Below are positions 55,467-64,000 of a stretch of DNA of 64,000 nucleotides, in pieces (positions within the stretch are counted from its first letter, which is position 1; the number at the start of each line of letters is the position of its first letter). Below the pieces are notes generated by a model, which was given only the letters and a program-made list of their open reading frames with translations, did no database searches and was not told the origin of the DNA. The stretch comes from Thereva unica (Eukaryota > Arthropoda > Insecta > Diptera > Therevidae), in contig OX465282.1 of NCBI GenBank assembly GCA_949987705.1, positions 92,616,070-92,680,069 of the forward strand, given 5' to 3'. A program made the position numbers and the translations under genes.

Positions 55467-56630
55467 ATAAAGCGAGATGGTTTCATTAAAAATAAACTTC
55501 TAAAGGACGTGTTTCTCTGTACTTCATCTGAAGAAGGTTGAAATATAACAAAAGAAATATTATTTGAAAACAATTCTTTAGAATGCAGTCATATATAAGG
55601 AATTTCATATTTTACAAAGACTTTGTTTCTTCTTTTTTGAAATCCAAAGTAGCCTATTTTTTAGGGATTTTGACCTCTAGCTAAAGGTTAACTCTCTAAT
55701 TTTGTTTAAAAAATTGTTTTTAGGGAGTAGAATATGTTAAAAAAAAGTTTCGGAAAACTCGTTGTACGCTACTCCTAAAAACCACCCCCTAAAACCAGAA
55801 CATTCCATTTTTATCTAATATCTCTTAAACGGTAAGCCTTATCATAAAATAGTGTTTTCAAAGTTTGTAGATTGTGCGATTATTGCCGTTTTAAAGATTT
55901 AAAATACTCATATCCCCTAATTCGCAACTTGTATGGGTCATCAGACGGTCAATAAATCTTCTGTTGGACTACGTGGGTAATATTTTCAAGGGTGATTCCT
56001 GAATGTATTTGAAGAAAAAAATTGATCTAGAAAGAGGCCTAAACACACTATCCACTAAGATACAGGATATTTTTAATAGATACATATATATACGTATTTA
56101 CATACGTATTTACTTAGCCGTGAATAACTCCTAGACAAATTGTCGTAGAGCTACGTAATTAGATTCATCTTTTAGGCAAATGGGTATTCTTTTATATAGA
56201 AACACAAAAATAAAATTGACTTAAATATTTTAACACTAGATACTTGTAGCCCGTCATCGACCAAATTTTCTCCATTGCTCTTTCATTAAAATCTTTCATA
56301 ACTTTCAATATTAAAATAAAGGCAGAATGGAACTACACAAAATTTTACCCACCGTAAGCTCCATTTGACCTATTTAACAAGCAAACAGACCTCGAAAACC
56401 TACAACATTCCATCTCAAGCGTTTGCATTTCCAGAAAATAATATTGTAACAAAACTCGTAATTAGTGTGCTACTATTGCCACTTAGTAGTTGAAATTAAG
56501 CTGCCCTGGAAAATTATAGTTAAACCTTCAAATTGAGAATTTTTTTATTGTTTCGCCTTAAAAATTTCGAGGGCAGAAAACAAGTTTTCCAATGCAGCCA
56601 TTTTATTCGCACTTAAAGGTTTTATTTATT
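55467..56630. other. AT-rich spacer, nothing assigned
   Basis: No coding or clear repeat. A short ACATACGTATTTAC duplication is present near 56086-56117. Confidence 0.4.
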
Positions 56631-58895
56631 GACATGAATATGTCTTATCCCTGGAGTCTATTTGAAAGAATGTGCGGAGACGAAAATCGTTACCATGACT
56701 CATTATTGTTTAGCATACTTTTACGATAAATTTTTGTTTTTTTGCTGTTTTTGTTGTTTTTTCTGTTTTTGTTGTTTTTATTGGTTTGGTCGTTTTTGTT
56801 GATTTTGCTGTTTTTGTTGCTTTTGCTGTTTTTGTTGTTTTTGCTGTTTTTGTTGGTTTGGTTGTTTTTGTTGTTTTTGTTGTTTTTGTTGTTTTTGATG
56901 TTTTTGTTGCTTTTGCTGTTTTTGTTGTTTTTGTTGTTTTTGCTGTTTTTATTGTTTTTGTTGCTTTTGATGTTTTTGTTTTTTTGCTGTTTTTGTTGTT
57001 TTTGTTGTTTTTGCTCTTTTTTGCTTCTTTTGCTGTTTTTGTTGTTTTTGTTGTTTTTGTTGCTTTTGCTGTTTTTGTTGTTTTTGTTGTTTTTGCTGTT
57101 TTCGTTGTTTTTGCTGTTTTTGTTGTTTTTGCTGTTTTTGTTGGTTTTGTGTTATTTGTTGTTTTTGCTGTTTTCGTTGTTTTTGTTGTTTTTGCTGTTT
57201 TTGTTGGTTTGGTTGTTTTTGTTGTTTTTGTTGTTTTTGCTGTTTTTGTTGTTTTTGTTGCTTTTGCTGTTTTTGTTTTTGTTGTTTTAGATGTTTTTGC
57301 TGTTTTTGTTGTTTTTGTTGCTTTTGCTGTTTTTGTTTTTTTGCTGTTTTTGTTGTTTTTTTGTTTTTGCTGTTTTTGTTGTTTTTGTTACTTTTGCTGT
57401 TTTTGTTGTTTTTGTTGTTTTTGTTGCTTTTGCTGTTTTTGTTGTTTTTGTTGTTTTTGCTGTTTTTGTTGTTTTTGCTGTTTTTGCTGTTTTTGCTGTT
57501 TTTGCTGTTTTTGTTGGTTTTGTGTTATTTGTTGTTTTCGTTGTTTTTGTTGTTTTGACATGAATATGTCTTATCCCTGGAGTCTATTTGAAAGAATGTG
57601 CGGAGACGAAAATCGTTACCATGACTCATTATTGTTTAGCATACTTTTAGGATAAATTTTTGTTTTTTTGCTGTTTTTGTTGTTTTTATTGGTTTGGTCG
57701 TTTTTGTGTATTTGGCTGTTTTTGCTGTTTTTGTTGTTTTTGCTGTTTTTGTTGGTTTGGTTGTTTTTGTTGTTTTTGCTGTTTTTGTTGTTTTTGTTGT
57801 TTTTGTTGCTTTTGCTGTTTTTGTTTTTGTTGTTTTTGTGGTTTTTGCTGTTTTTGTTGCTTTTGATGTTTTTGTTTTTTTGCTGTTTTTGTTGTTTTTG
57901 TTGTTTTTGCTGTTTTTGCTGCTTTTGCTGTTTTTGTTGTTTTTGTTGCTTTTGCTGTTTTTGTTGTTTTTGCTGTTTTTGTTGTTTTTGCAGTTTTTGT
58001 TGTTTTTGCTGTTTTTGTTGGTTTTGTGTTATTTGTTGTTTTTGCTGTTTTCGCTGTTTTTGTTGTTTTTGCTGTTTTTGTTGGTTTGGTTGTTTTTGCT
58101 GTTTTTGTTGTTTTTGCTGTTTTTGTTGTTTTTGTTGCTTTTGCTGTTTTTGTTTTTGTTGTTTTTAATGTTTTTGCTGTTTTTGTTGTTTTTGTTGCTT
58201 TTGCTGTTTTTGTTTTTTTGCTGTTTTTGTTGTTTTTTTGTTTTTGCTGTTTTTGTTGTTTTTGTTACTTTTGCTGTTTTTGTTGTTTTTGTTGCTTTTG
58301 CTGTTTTTGTTGTTTTTGTTGTTTTTGCTGTTTTTTTTGTTTTTGCTGTTTTTGCTGTTTTTGTTGGTTTTGTGTTATTTGTTGTTTTCGTTGTTTTTGT
58401 TGTTTTTGCTGTTTTTGTTGGTTTGGTTGTTTTTGTTGTTTTTGCTGTTTTTGTTGGTTTTGTTGTTTTTGCTGTTTTTGTTGGTTTTGTTGTTTTTGTT
58501 GTTTTTGCTGTTTTTGTTGGTTTTGTTGTTTTGTTCTTTTTGTTGATTTTGTTGTTTTTGCTGTTTTTGTTGTTTTTGTTGTTTTTGCTGTTTTTGTTGG
58601 TTTTGTTGTTTTTGCTGTTTTTGTTGTTTTTGGTGTTTTTGTTGTTTTTGTTGTTTTTGTTGTTTTTGCTGTTTTTGTTGTTTTTGCTGTTTTGCTGTTT
58701 TTGTTGTTTTTGCTGTTTTTGTGGTTTTTGCTGTTTTTGTTGTTTTGCTGTTTTGTTGTTTTTGTTGTTTTTGCTGTTTTTGTTGTTTTTGTTGTTTTTG
58801 CTGCTTTTGTTGTTTTTGTTGTTTTTGCTGTTTTTGTTGTTTTTATTGTTTTTGTTTTTGTTTTTGTTTTTGACATGAATATGTCTTATCCTTGG
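56631..58895. repeat. 9-base minisatellite with higher-order duplication
   Basis: About 2.1 kb of TTTTTG(C/T)TG units with local variants (GG, CTT, TTT). The block GACATGAATATGTCTTATCC begins at 56631, 57557 and 58872; the first two copies share about 100 bases up to the start of the repeat, so array plus leader was duplicated in a 926-base step and partly again. All forward frames lack stops for long stretches because the unit has none; the resulting Phe/Val/Leu/Cys-rich frames are artefacts. Confidence 0.95.
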
Positions 58896-59417
58896 GGTCT
58901 ATTCATGTCTACTGTGCCATCGAGAAGCCATGGCACTTTTTTTTAGATTGGAAACAATTCCATATGTTTGTTTATCTGATTCACCTTTGTTATTTTTTTT
59001 TCGTATATTTTTACCACTCAACTTTAATGTTTTTCGGGTGTAAATGAGGCAATATACAATTTTGATTTTTGCAGAAGATTTGACTCACTTAGTTTGTTAG
59101 TTTCAATATTTCAGTAGTCCAAATTTTTCTGGCTTTGTAATGAGGGAACTAAAGTTAAACACAAAAATGTAGAGATTTGTTCTTTAACTTTTGATTTGGG
59201 AACAATTATTTTGTTGTTATACATTGTCCTACAATGTTTGTAATCAGTGCCGCTGCCAGAGAATTGGAGGCCCTGTGCAAAAATTCAGCGAAAGGCCCCA
59301 GAGAGTCCAAAAAAAATTTTCGCGGAAGAATTATGGAAAAAAGGCCCTATGTCATGTTTAGTCGTCGATTCACATGCGCTATTGAGACAGACAGCGAAAA
59401 TTTATGGCCGCAGATTA

Positions 59418-60145
59418 GGGGCCATCCATAAATTACGTCACACGAATTTCATGATTTTTTGACCCCCCCCCCGTCCTTGTCACAGCTGGTCACATTTGGG
59501 AGACCCCCCCTCCCTAGTGTGACGTCACATATTGTTCAATTTTGCATCTAGAAGTTATTAAACTAAAACAGCAGTTCCGAAATTAAATATATTTCTATTT
59601 AAATTATTTTTTAATAAAATTAACATAAAATGAACAGCAAAGAGATGCTCTGTAGGATAGAAAAATAATACACAGTTCACACAACCGCCATTGCGCGTGT
59701 GTCTGTCACCAGCTTTAACGCGAGTTTTTTCGGAACGTATCCTTCGCGTAATGAGCAGTATTACTATTGCCTCGATTCCCAGATCCGGCGGCGCGGAAGT
59801 GAGTGCGGATTTGACACATTGCGATTCTCAAATCCGCAACCGCGGATTTCTCTTTGACATTTTCCGCGCTTTAAAAGTGTGATCCGCAACAAATTTTCTG
59901 CGGATTTGAAACCACAAATGCGCCTAAGATAATCCGACGTCAGGTATTTCATTATCGTAAGTGTCAAATCCGCACTCACTTCCGCGCCACCGGATCTGGG
60001 AATCGAGGCCTATATTTAGATATATTGGATTTTGAAATGTGACGTAACAAAATTTAAGACCCCCCCCACCCCTTGTCACACAATGTCACACTTCGCCGAC
60101 CCCCTCCCTCCCCCCTAACGTGTGACGTAATTTATGGATGGCCCC
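59418..60145. mobile_element. MITE GGGGCCATCCATAAATTACG type, TTA duplication
   Basis: Inverted ends GGGGCCATCCATAAATTACG, extending into GTCACAC and C-rich runs. TTA copies lie at 59415-59417 and 60146-60148, typical of PIF/Harbinger. Related ends are, from memory, widespread in insects. It carries another MITE at 59769-60009. Confidence 0.87.
59769..60009. mobile_element. 241-base nested MITE
   Basis: Inverted ends GCCTCGATTCCCAGATCCGG, continuing through GCGCGGAAGTGAGTGCGGAT for about 45 bases. Inside are further GCGGATTTG-type repeats. No clear target duplication. Confidence 0.85.
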
Positions 60146-60766
60146 TTAGCGATGGGCGATTATCAAAAATGTTACGATTAATCGCTACTCGATTAATCGT
60201 TCAATTCGATTAATTGTAATCGATTAATTGCATTACAACAATCGATTATTAGATAATCGAATTATTTAATTAGGAATGTTTGAAATATAAATAAACACTC
60301 AAAATTTCCTTGAAAACTGAACATTTTTATTTTGATAATTAAAAACAATTCAAAACTAAACTTTCATTTTACATTTATAGTAACTTTTCGTTGTTAAATT
60401 AACATTTATTGTTATGTAAACATTTGACGATTAAAATCAATTGAAAACAAAACTTTTCTCTTACATTCGTAGTGACTTTTCGTTGTTAAATTAACATTTA
60501 TATTATTACATAAACATTTCTGTCTCAACTACCAACAAAAGGTCTAGTTGTGCTTCAAAGAAATCGGTGGTCCTAAAAATAATTAAACAGATTTTTTTTT
60601 AAATAAATAAGTAAAAATATGTGTAATCGTATCAAATAATCGTATAAATTAATCGATTTTCCGATTAATTATATTAAAACTAATCGATTCATTTTTAACG
60701 ATTAATCGTTTCGAACAATCGAATGATCGATTAATCGCGGTTTAATCGCCCATCCCTACCGCAGAT

Positions 60767-61234
60767 CAACTTTACTGGCGCTCATGGAAGCGAAACGACT
60801 GACTATGTCCTCTTGTGTCCCATTGCCCAGACAATCGTCTTCGATTAAAATGATAGAAAATCGGCGGTCGGAATGTTTTTCCTGTAATTTGATTTTATCA
60901 ATTTCAGTTTGGAGAAGCTTCACTCCACTGTAGCGACTCCAAATGGAATTGTGCTCAAGACGCGTAAGGCTGCTCGCACACTGCATCAGAATTTGTACGA
61001 ATTTGTGCGAATTCCGATGAAATAGCATACAATTTCATCAGAATTCGCACAAAATCGTACAAATTCTGATGCAGTGTGCGAGCGGCCTAAAGCGATCACA
61101 AAGTTCGCAAATAATTCCATAATACCTCTCGAGCATAACGAATTTAAAAATTCGATTGGGCTACAAATTTCTTTGCAAACATCGGAAGTAATGGAAGAAG
61201 TCGCATGAGCTTTCACAAGAGCCAGCTTTTCCAA
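60767..61234 (-). pseudogene. hAT transposase C-terminal region
   Basis: Minus strand: ALVKAHATSSITSDVCKEIC, SPIEFLNSLC, IMELFANFVIAL, then beyond the small MITE SGVKLLQTEIDKIKL, RRFSIILIEDD and DIVSRFASMSASKVDL. The order (LFxN-xIALR, S-G-x-K, L-IE-D, ASMxAxKV) follows the dimerisation end of Dip100/ZMYM1-like hAT transposases. Split by the 120-base MITE and lacking upstream parts. The match is by pattern only. Confidence 0.55.
60968..61087. mobile_element. 120-base hairpin MITE
   Basis: An almost complete palindrome with ends GGC(T/C)GCTCGCACACTGCATC and arms of about 50 bases. TAA copies lie at 60965-60967 and 61088-61090, a PIF/Harbinger-type duplication. It interrupts the hAT transposase remnant. 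Confidence 0.9.
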
Positions 61235-61660
61235 CGAACGATACCTTAAAAAGCTTTAGCTTGTTGCTGTTGTTTTTAGTCTTAATCCTCGCTTTTGCCA
61301 CTCCTTTCCTTTTCTTTTCTTAGCAAAAAGGAGGCAAAAAATAGCTGCTGTCAAAAAGTTGATTCAACAATTCAGTGAAAGAATGCAGACGTTCAAAAAA
61401 TCTGTCCACCCCATCGTCCTCTCCTCCGCTCATCTCCACAAATGATGTTTCCTGCAGATTTTGGTTGGTTGGATGTTGTTCCTTTATTATTCTTCCCATT
61501 CAGTGAGTGTTTGTGTCTTTTTCCATTGTCTTTAATTGCGTTTAAAAATGAACAGCACATGGGGCGCAATATGGCATAGTGCACCGGGCGCAAAAAACCC
61601 AAGGGCCGGTCCGGGCGTATGCGTACATTTTCTGCCGCAGGAAAATCTGCCAATACTCAC

Positions 61661-61803
61661 AATTCATTGGCGAGATCGGCTGCCTGGGCACAATAATTAT
61701 CGTACGGCACCGGCGAACCGTCCTCTGGCAATTCTGAATTGCGCACACCTTCGAAATGCCGTTTAATGACGCTGATTTGCGCCATCGCTCTGGTCAGTTC
61801 CAT
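61661..61803 (-). CDS. candidate first coding exon of a host gene
   Basis: I do not recognise the protein. On the minus strand an ATG at 61803 opens a 47-codon frame with balanced codon use, beginning MELTRAMAQISVIKRHFEG and passing through SELPEDGSPVPYDNY to AADLANE, closing at a consensus donor ATT/GTGAGT (intron from 61660) in phase 2. It is more GC-rich than nearby elements and resembles no transposon product that I know. Further exons would lie to the left, but 59.2-61.2 kb is filled with mobile elements, so the intron would be long or the next exon outside the window. Could also be a chance frame. Confidence 0.4.
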
Positions 61804-61977
61804 CGTTGCGGATTGTAAATATGCTGAAACTTTATTTATTGATGCCAGGACGTCTTGCTAAATAACGACTGTAATGCGAATTTATAAGAGCTGCATTTGT
61901 GCGCTAATCTTCGCATTCAACCTAAACATTTCACAGGCACCGAACAAATTACTTATTGTTGTAAAACTGGGAGAAGG

Positions 61978-62060
61978 CCGGTGGGAGAGTGCGTAGAGCG
62001 TCAAATCCTCGATCCAGGGCCGTGTAGCGTTGCGGGTTCAAGCCCTGGTCTGGGCGGTCC
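61978..62060 (+). repeat. tRNA-like (SINE-type) sequence
   Basis: A TGGGAGAGTGCG stretch resembles an A box and GCGGGTTCAAGCCCTGG a B box, about 53 bases apart, followed by a T/C-rich run. No convincing cloverleaf, so a tRNA-derived SINE remnant is likelier than a tRNA gene. Confidence 0.35.
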
Positions 62061-62129
62061 GATTGTTTTCTTTTTCTCTTTTTCTTTTTTCTGAAATGAT
62101 TTATTAACGTATTAGTCAACCACCGACAG

Positions 62130-62514
62130 TAGCCGTGTTTTTTAATGAACTATATAGTTCTCCCCATACAAATCTCAAGACCCAGGTTTTATCGGGGTCG
62201 AGATTTTGGGAAATTTCTCAATTTCCCTTTCTTTCCGGAATATTGCATACTTTCGGGGGTCGGAAGACGTAATTTAAAAATAAAAACAACCGGAAAGTGA
62301 TGAGAGCAAATTTATAACAAATAATTGATTTTTTAGAAACATATTTATTATTTTCTAGAGGGCATTTCGTGTTACAGTGTAAAAAATAACACTTAACTTC
62401 CGTTTAATTTTGAAATTTTTAAGCATCGAAGTAGGCGCTTCATGAAATTTCCCTTGTCGTTTTTTTAATGAACTCGATAAAAGAACTATATAGTTCATTA
62501 AAAAAAGACGGCTA
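62130..62514. mobile_element. MITE with palindromic ends
   Basis: Inverted ends TAGCCGT(G/C)TTTTTTAATG followed by the palindrome GAACTATATAGTTC in both arms. About 385 bases, no coding, target duplication uncertain. Confidence 0.75.
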
Positions 62515-62517
62515 GTA

Positions 62518-62612
62518 TCTGCCATGGCGCAAAGGGCTAGGGAGAAGTACCCTCGTCTGTGGGCTCTGTGGGGCTGCGAGTTCGATTCTTCGGATCGCGG
62601 TGCTTTTTTTCG
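62518..62612 (+). repeat. tRNA-like (SINE-type) sequence
   Basis: TGGCGCAAAGGGCTAGG resembles an A box and GCGAGTTCGATTCTTCGG a B box, about 52 bases apart, followed by a T-run. Not foldable with confidence into a cloverleaf by eye. Confidence 0.35.
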
Positions 62613-63120
62613 TCATAATAATTTTTTTTAATTTCCTTATGGAAATTTTGTTTCATATGAAACAAGTTTTTGACGTGAATACGTCTGTAAATTTGCTTCC
62701 AGAACAAAACCCAATGATAACGAAATTATGGTTTGCAGCTCAAAAACTATTGTTTATATCGAATAAAGAAATATACCATGCCGTGAACGCAGAATCAAAG
62801 AATTTTATTGTTTACATTTGATTTCCCCGATCTATATGTGTGTAGTGTAAACAAATCTTGCAACTTGTTTTTGACCCACTTCCATATAACCTATCAACTG
62901 CAAATTTTACCCATACGTATAGTTCGCATGACAATACAATCGGACCATTTTGTAAAAAAATCAAGATGGCGCACACAGGCGGATTTTCCTAAATTGTTGG
63001 CCAAAACTTATCGTCTGATTAAAAGGTTTACAAATTTAGAGGGATCAAAGAAAAAACATGATTAACAATTATTAAAGTTTTATTAAACTATTTTTCATTT
63101 TTTTTTTATTCTTAAGTATC
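62613..63120. other. spacer, nothing assigned
   Basis: Two short plus-strand frames (62600-62821 and 62808-63065) have no recognisable domain. No repeat ends seen. Confidence 0.4.
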
Positions 63121-63324
63121 TGTTGATATCATATTCAAAACTCTCTTTTGTATACATACACTAATACATACAATGATATATGGATGAGCTGTCACTCCGA
63201 GCTTAACCTTACTTTTTACCGCATCTGTTCACCAGAGCATAGTTTACAATAAATAATTATTATATAGTAATACAGTGCTTTTATTTGTTTAATCAACTTT
63301 AAACCATCAGGTTATGAGCCCAGG
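63121..63324 (+). repeat. copia 5' LTR (63121-63309) and internal-tRNA primer site
   Basis: The LTR probably runs from TGTTGATATC to ACCATCA. Directly after it GGTTATGAGCCCAGG (63310-63324) resembles the copia primer site, complementary to the anticodon region of initiator tRNA-Met rather than its 3' end. AT-rich TATATAG near 63263 may be the promoter. The other LTR lies outside the window. Confidence 0.65.
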
Positions 63325-63461
63325 ATGCTTTAGAACTCAGAACTAAAGTTGTTTTAATAATATCAGTAAAAAGTAATCGCAGTTGTAAAAGGCTAAACTC
63401 AAATTACCTCGTGCTGCCCAGAAACGATTTCAAAAGGAACAAAATTCTTTTTTCCTTAGCA

Positions 63462-64000
63462 ATGGCAAATAATAACCAAATGGCCCTTGTGGATAAACTA
63501 ACAGGTCGAGACAATTATTCTACTTGGAAGTTTGCAGTGAAAACATATTTGGAACATGAGGACTTGTGGAACTGCGTGAAGCCAAATTTAAAACCTGACG
63601 GCACTGAGGAGCCTGTAGATGAAAAGAAGGATTTAAAGGCCAAGTCAAAAATCATTTTGATGGTAGACCCGATTAATTTTATACATATACAGGAGGCTAC
63701 CACGGCAAAAGAAGTTTGGACGAATCTTCAACAGGCTTTTGATGACACTGGATTAACGAGAAAGGTGGGTCTTCTGAGAGATTTAATTACAACAACGTTA
63801 GACGGTTGTGGTAACGTGGAAGAATACGTTAATAAGATAATATCAACAGCACACAAGTTGAGAGCCATAGGATTTGATGTGGGTGATGAATGGTTAGGTA
63901 CACTATTACTTGCCGGCCTACCAGAAACATATAGACCCATGATTATGGCTTTAGAGAGCTCCGGTGTGCAAATATCTGCTGATTTGGTGAAGACAAAAAT
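63462..64000 (+). CDS. gag: copia-type gag-pol, 5' part, open at window edge
   Basis: An ATG at 63462 opens a frame that runs without stop for 179 codons to the window end. It starts MANNNQMALVDKLTGRDNYS, then TWKFAVKTYLEHEDLWNCV, KEVWTNLQQAFDDTG, KVGLLRDLITTTL and LLLAGLPETYRPMIMALE, the capsid pattern of insect Ty1/copia gag. The zinc knuckle, protease, integrase and RT should follow to the right. Undamaged so far, so the element could be intact. Confidence 0.92.
   Translation, partial: MANNNQMALVDKLTGRDNYSTWKFAVKTYLEHEDLWNCVKPNLKPDGTEEPVDEKKDLKAKSKIILMVDPINFIHIQEATTAKEVWTNLQQAFDDTGLTRKVGLLRDLITTTLDGCGNVEEYVNKIISTAHKLRAIGFDVGDEWLGTLLLAGLPETYRPMIMALESSGVQISADLVKTK

Larger units (their letters stand above)
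59416..60758. mobile_element. hAT-type MITE with CCGCAGAT duplication
   Basis: Ends TAG(C/G)GATGGGCGATTA in inverted copies. The 8-base duplication CCGCAGAT lies at 59408-59415 and 60759-60766. The left end is displaced: a second MITE sits two bases inside it. The right part (60149-60758) is rich in ATCGATTAATCG-type palindromes. No coding. Confidence 0.87.
59245..61245 (-). mobile_element. 3' end of a hAT element (ZMYM1/Dip100-like)
   Basis: A hAT-type terminus, CAGTGCCGCTGCCAGAGAAT, starts at 59245. The minus-strand transposase end lies at 60767-61234. The rest of the element, including most of the transposase and the other terminus, is missing beyond about 61245. The sequence between is expanded by a stack of MITEs. 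Confidence 0.6.

Noticed and set aside
56742..58946. Long Phe/Val/Leu/Cys-rich and Lys/Thr/Gln-rich open frames
   Set aside because: They are translations of a 9-base tandem repeat without stop codons, in several frames at once.
61978..62612. Functional tRNA genes
   Set aside because: A- and B-box-like strings are present but no acceptor stem or cloverleaf could be paired by eye.

Overview
The window is an insect-type nuclear segment made almost wholly of transposable elements, satellites and a few possible host exons. It has no operons, no prokaryotic gene spacing and no CRISPR. The element mix (Ty3/gypsy with tRNA-Ser and tRNA-Trp primer sites, copia with an internal initiator-tRNA primer site, RTE-like LINEs, Tc1, PIF/Harbinger, hAT, CACTA, foldback) and the 45-60 base introns fit an insect. 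GTTAGGTTAGGTT and ACATATGTACATAC motifs lean towards a fly, but the species cannot be fixed from the sequence.

Layout. 1-1.67 kb: non-coding repeats and a candidate small spliced gene, then a minus-strand tRNA-Ser primer-binding site. 1.9-4.86 kb: a 95-base satellite of 31 units with no indel. 5.5-13.9 kb: the C-terminal half of a CACTA-type transposase pseudogene, split by a 7.5 kb Ty3/gypsy element (LTRs 143 bases, duplication ATTAG); that element carries a MITE, a 2.8 kb foldback element with a 118-base minisatellite, and a decayed gag-pol. 13.9-18.3 kb: a foldback with the N-terminal half of a CACTA transposase on the other strand, a second CACTG terminus, and a multi-exon DUF4806-like gene with a solo LTR in an intron. 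18.9-21.6 kb: a 5'-truncated RTE-like LINE split by a hAT-type MITE; a near-identical 655-base copy lies at 29.2 kb. 22.8-24.7 kb: two decayed LINE 3' ends. 25-28.6 kb: MITE, Tc1, TA array, palindromic MITE, TA array. 30.27-33.90 kb: a PIF/Harbinger element with transposase and MADF-like genes. 33.9-37.9 kb: unassigned, possibly single-copy DNA.

38.1-44.1 kb: the best-preserved element, a CsRn1-clade Ty3/gypsy on the minus strand, with 427-base LTRs differing at one base, intact gag and pol and a -1 slippery site. It sits in a Tc1 remnant. 44.7-48.2 kb: a hAT shell holding a copia remnant that holds another insertion. 50.5-54.7 kb: a near full-extent RTE-like LINE with two MITEs. 56.6-58.9 kb: a 9-base minisatellite with a longer-range duplication. 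59.2-61.2 kb: the end of a hAT element containing stacked MITEs. 61.66-61.80 kb: a possible host first coding exon. 63.1-64.0 kb: the start of a copia element whose gag-pol is open at the window edge.

The genes do not form a pathway. They are the replication and integration machinery of mobile elements and the debris of their nested insertion, and the target-site duplications give a relative order of events at several loci. The points most worth a second look are the DUF4806-like gene just inside a CACTG terminus, the micro-exon gene at 1.1-1.6 kb, and the gag-pol frameshift signal of the young CsRn1 element.
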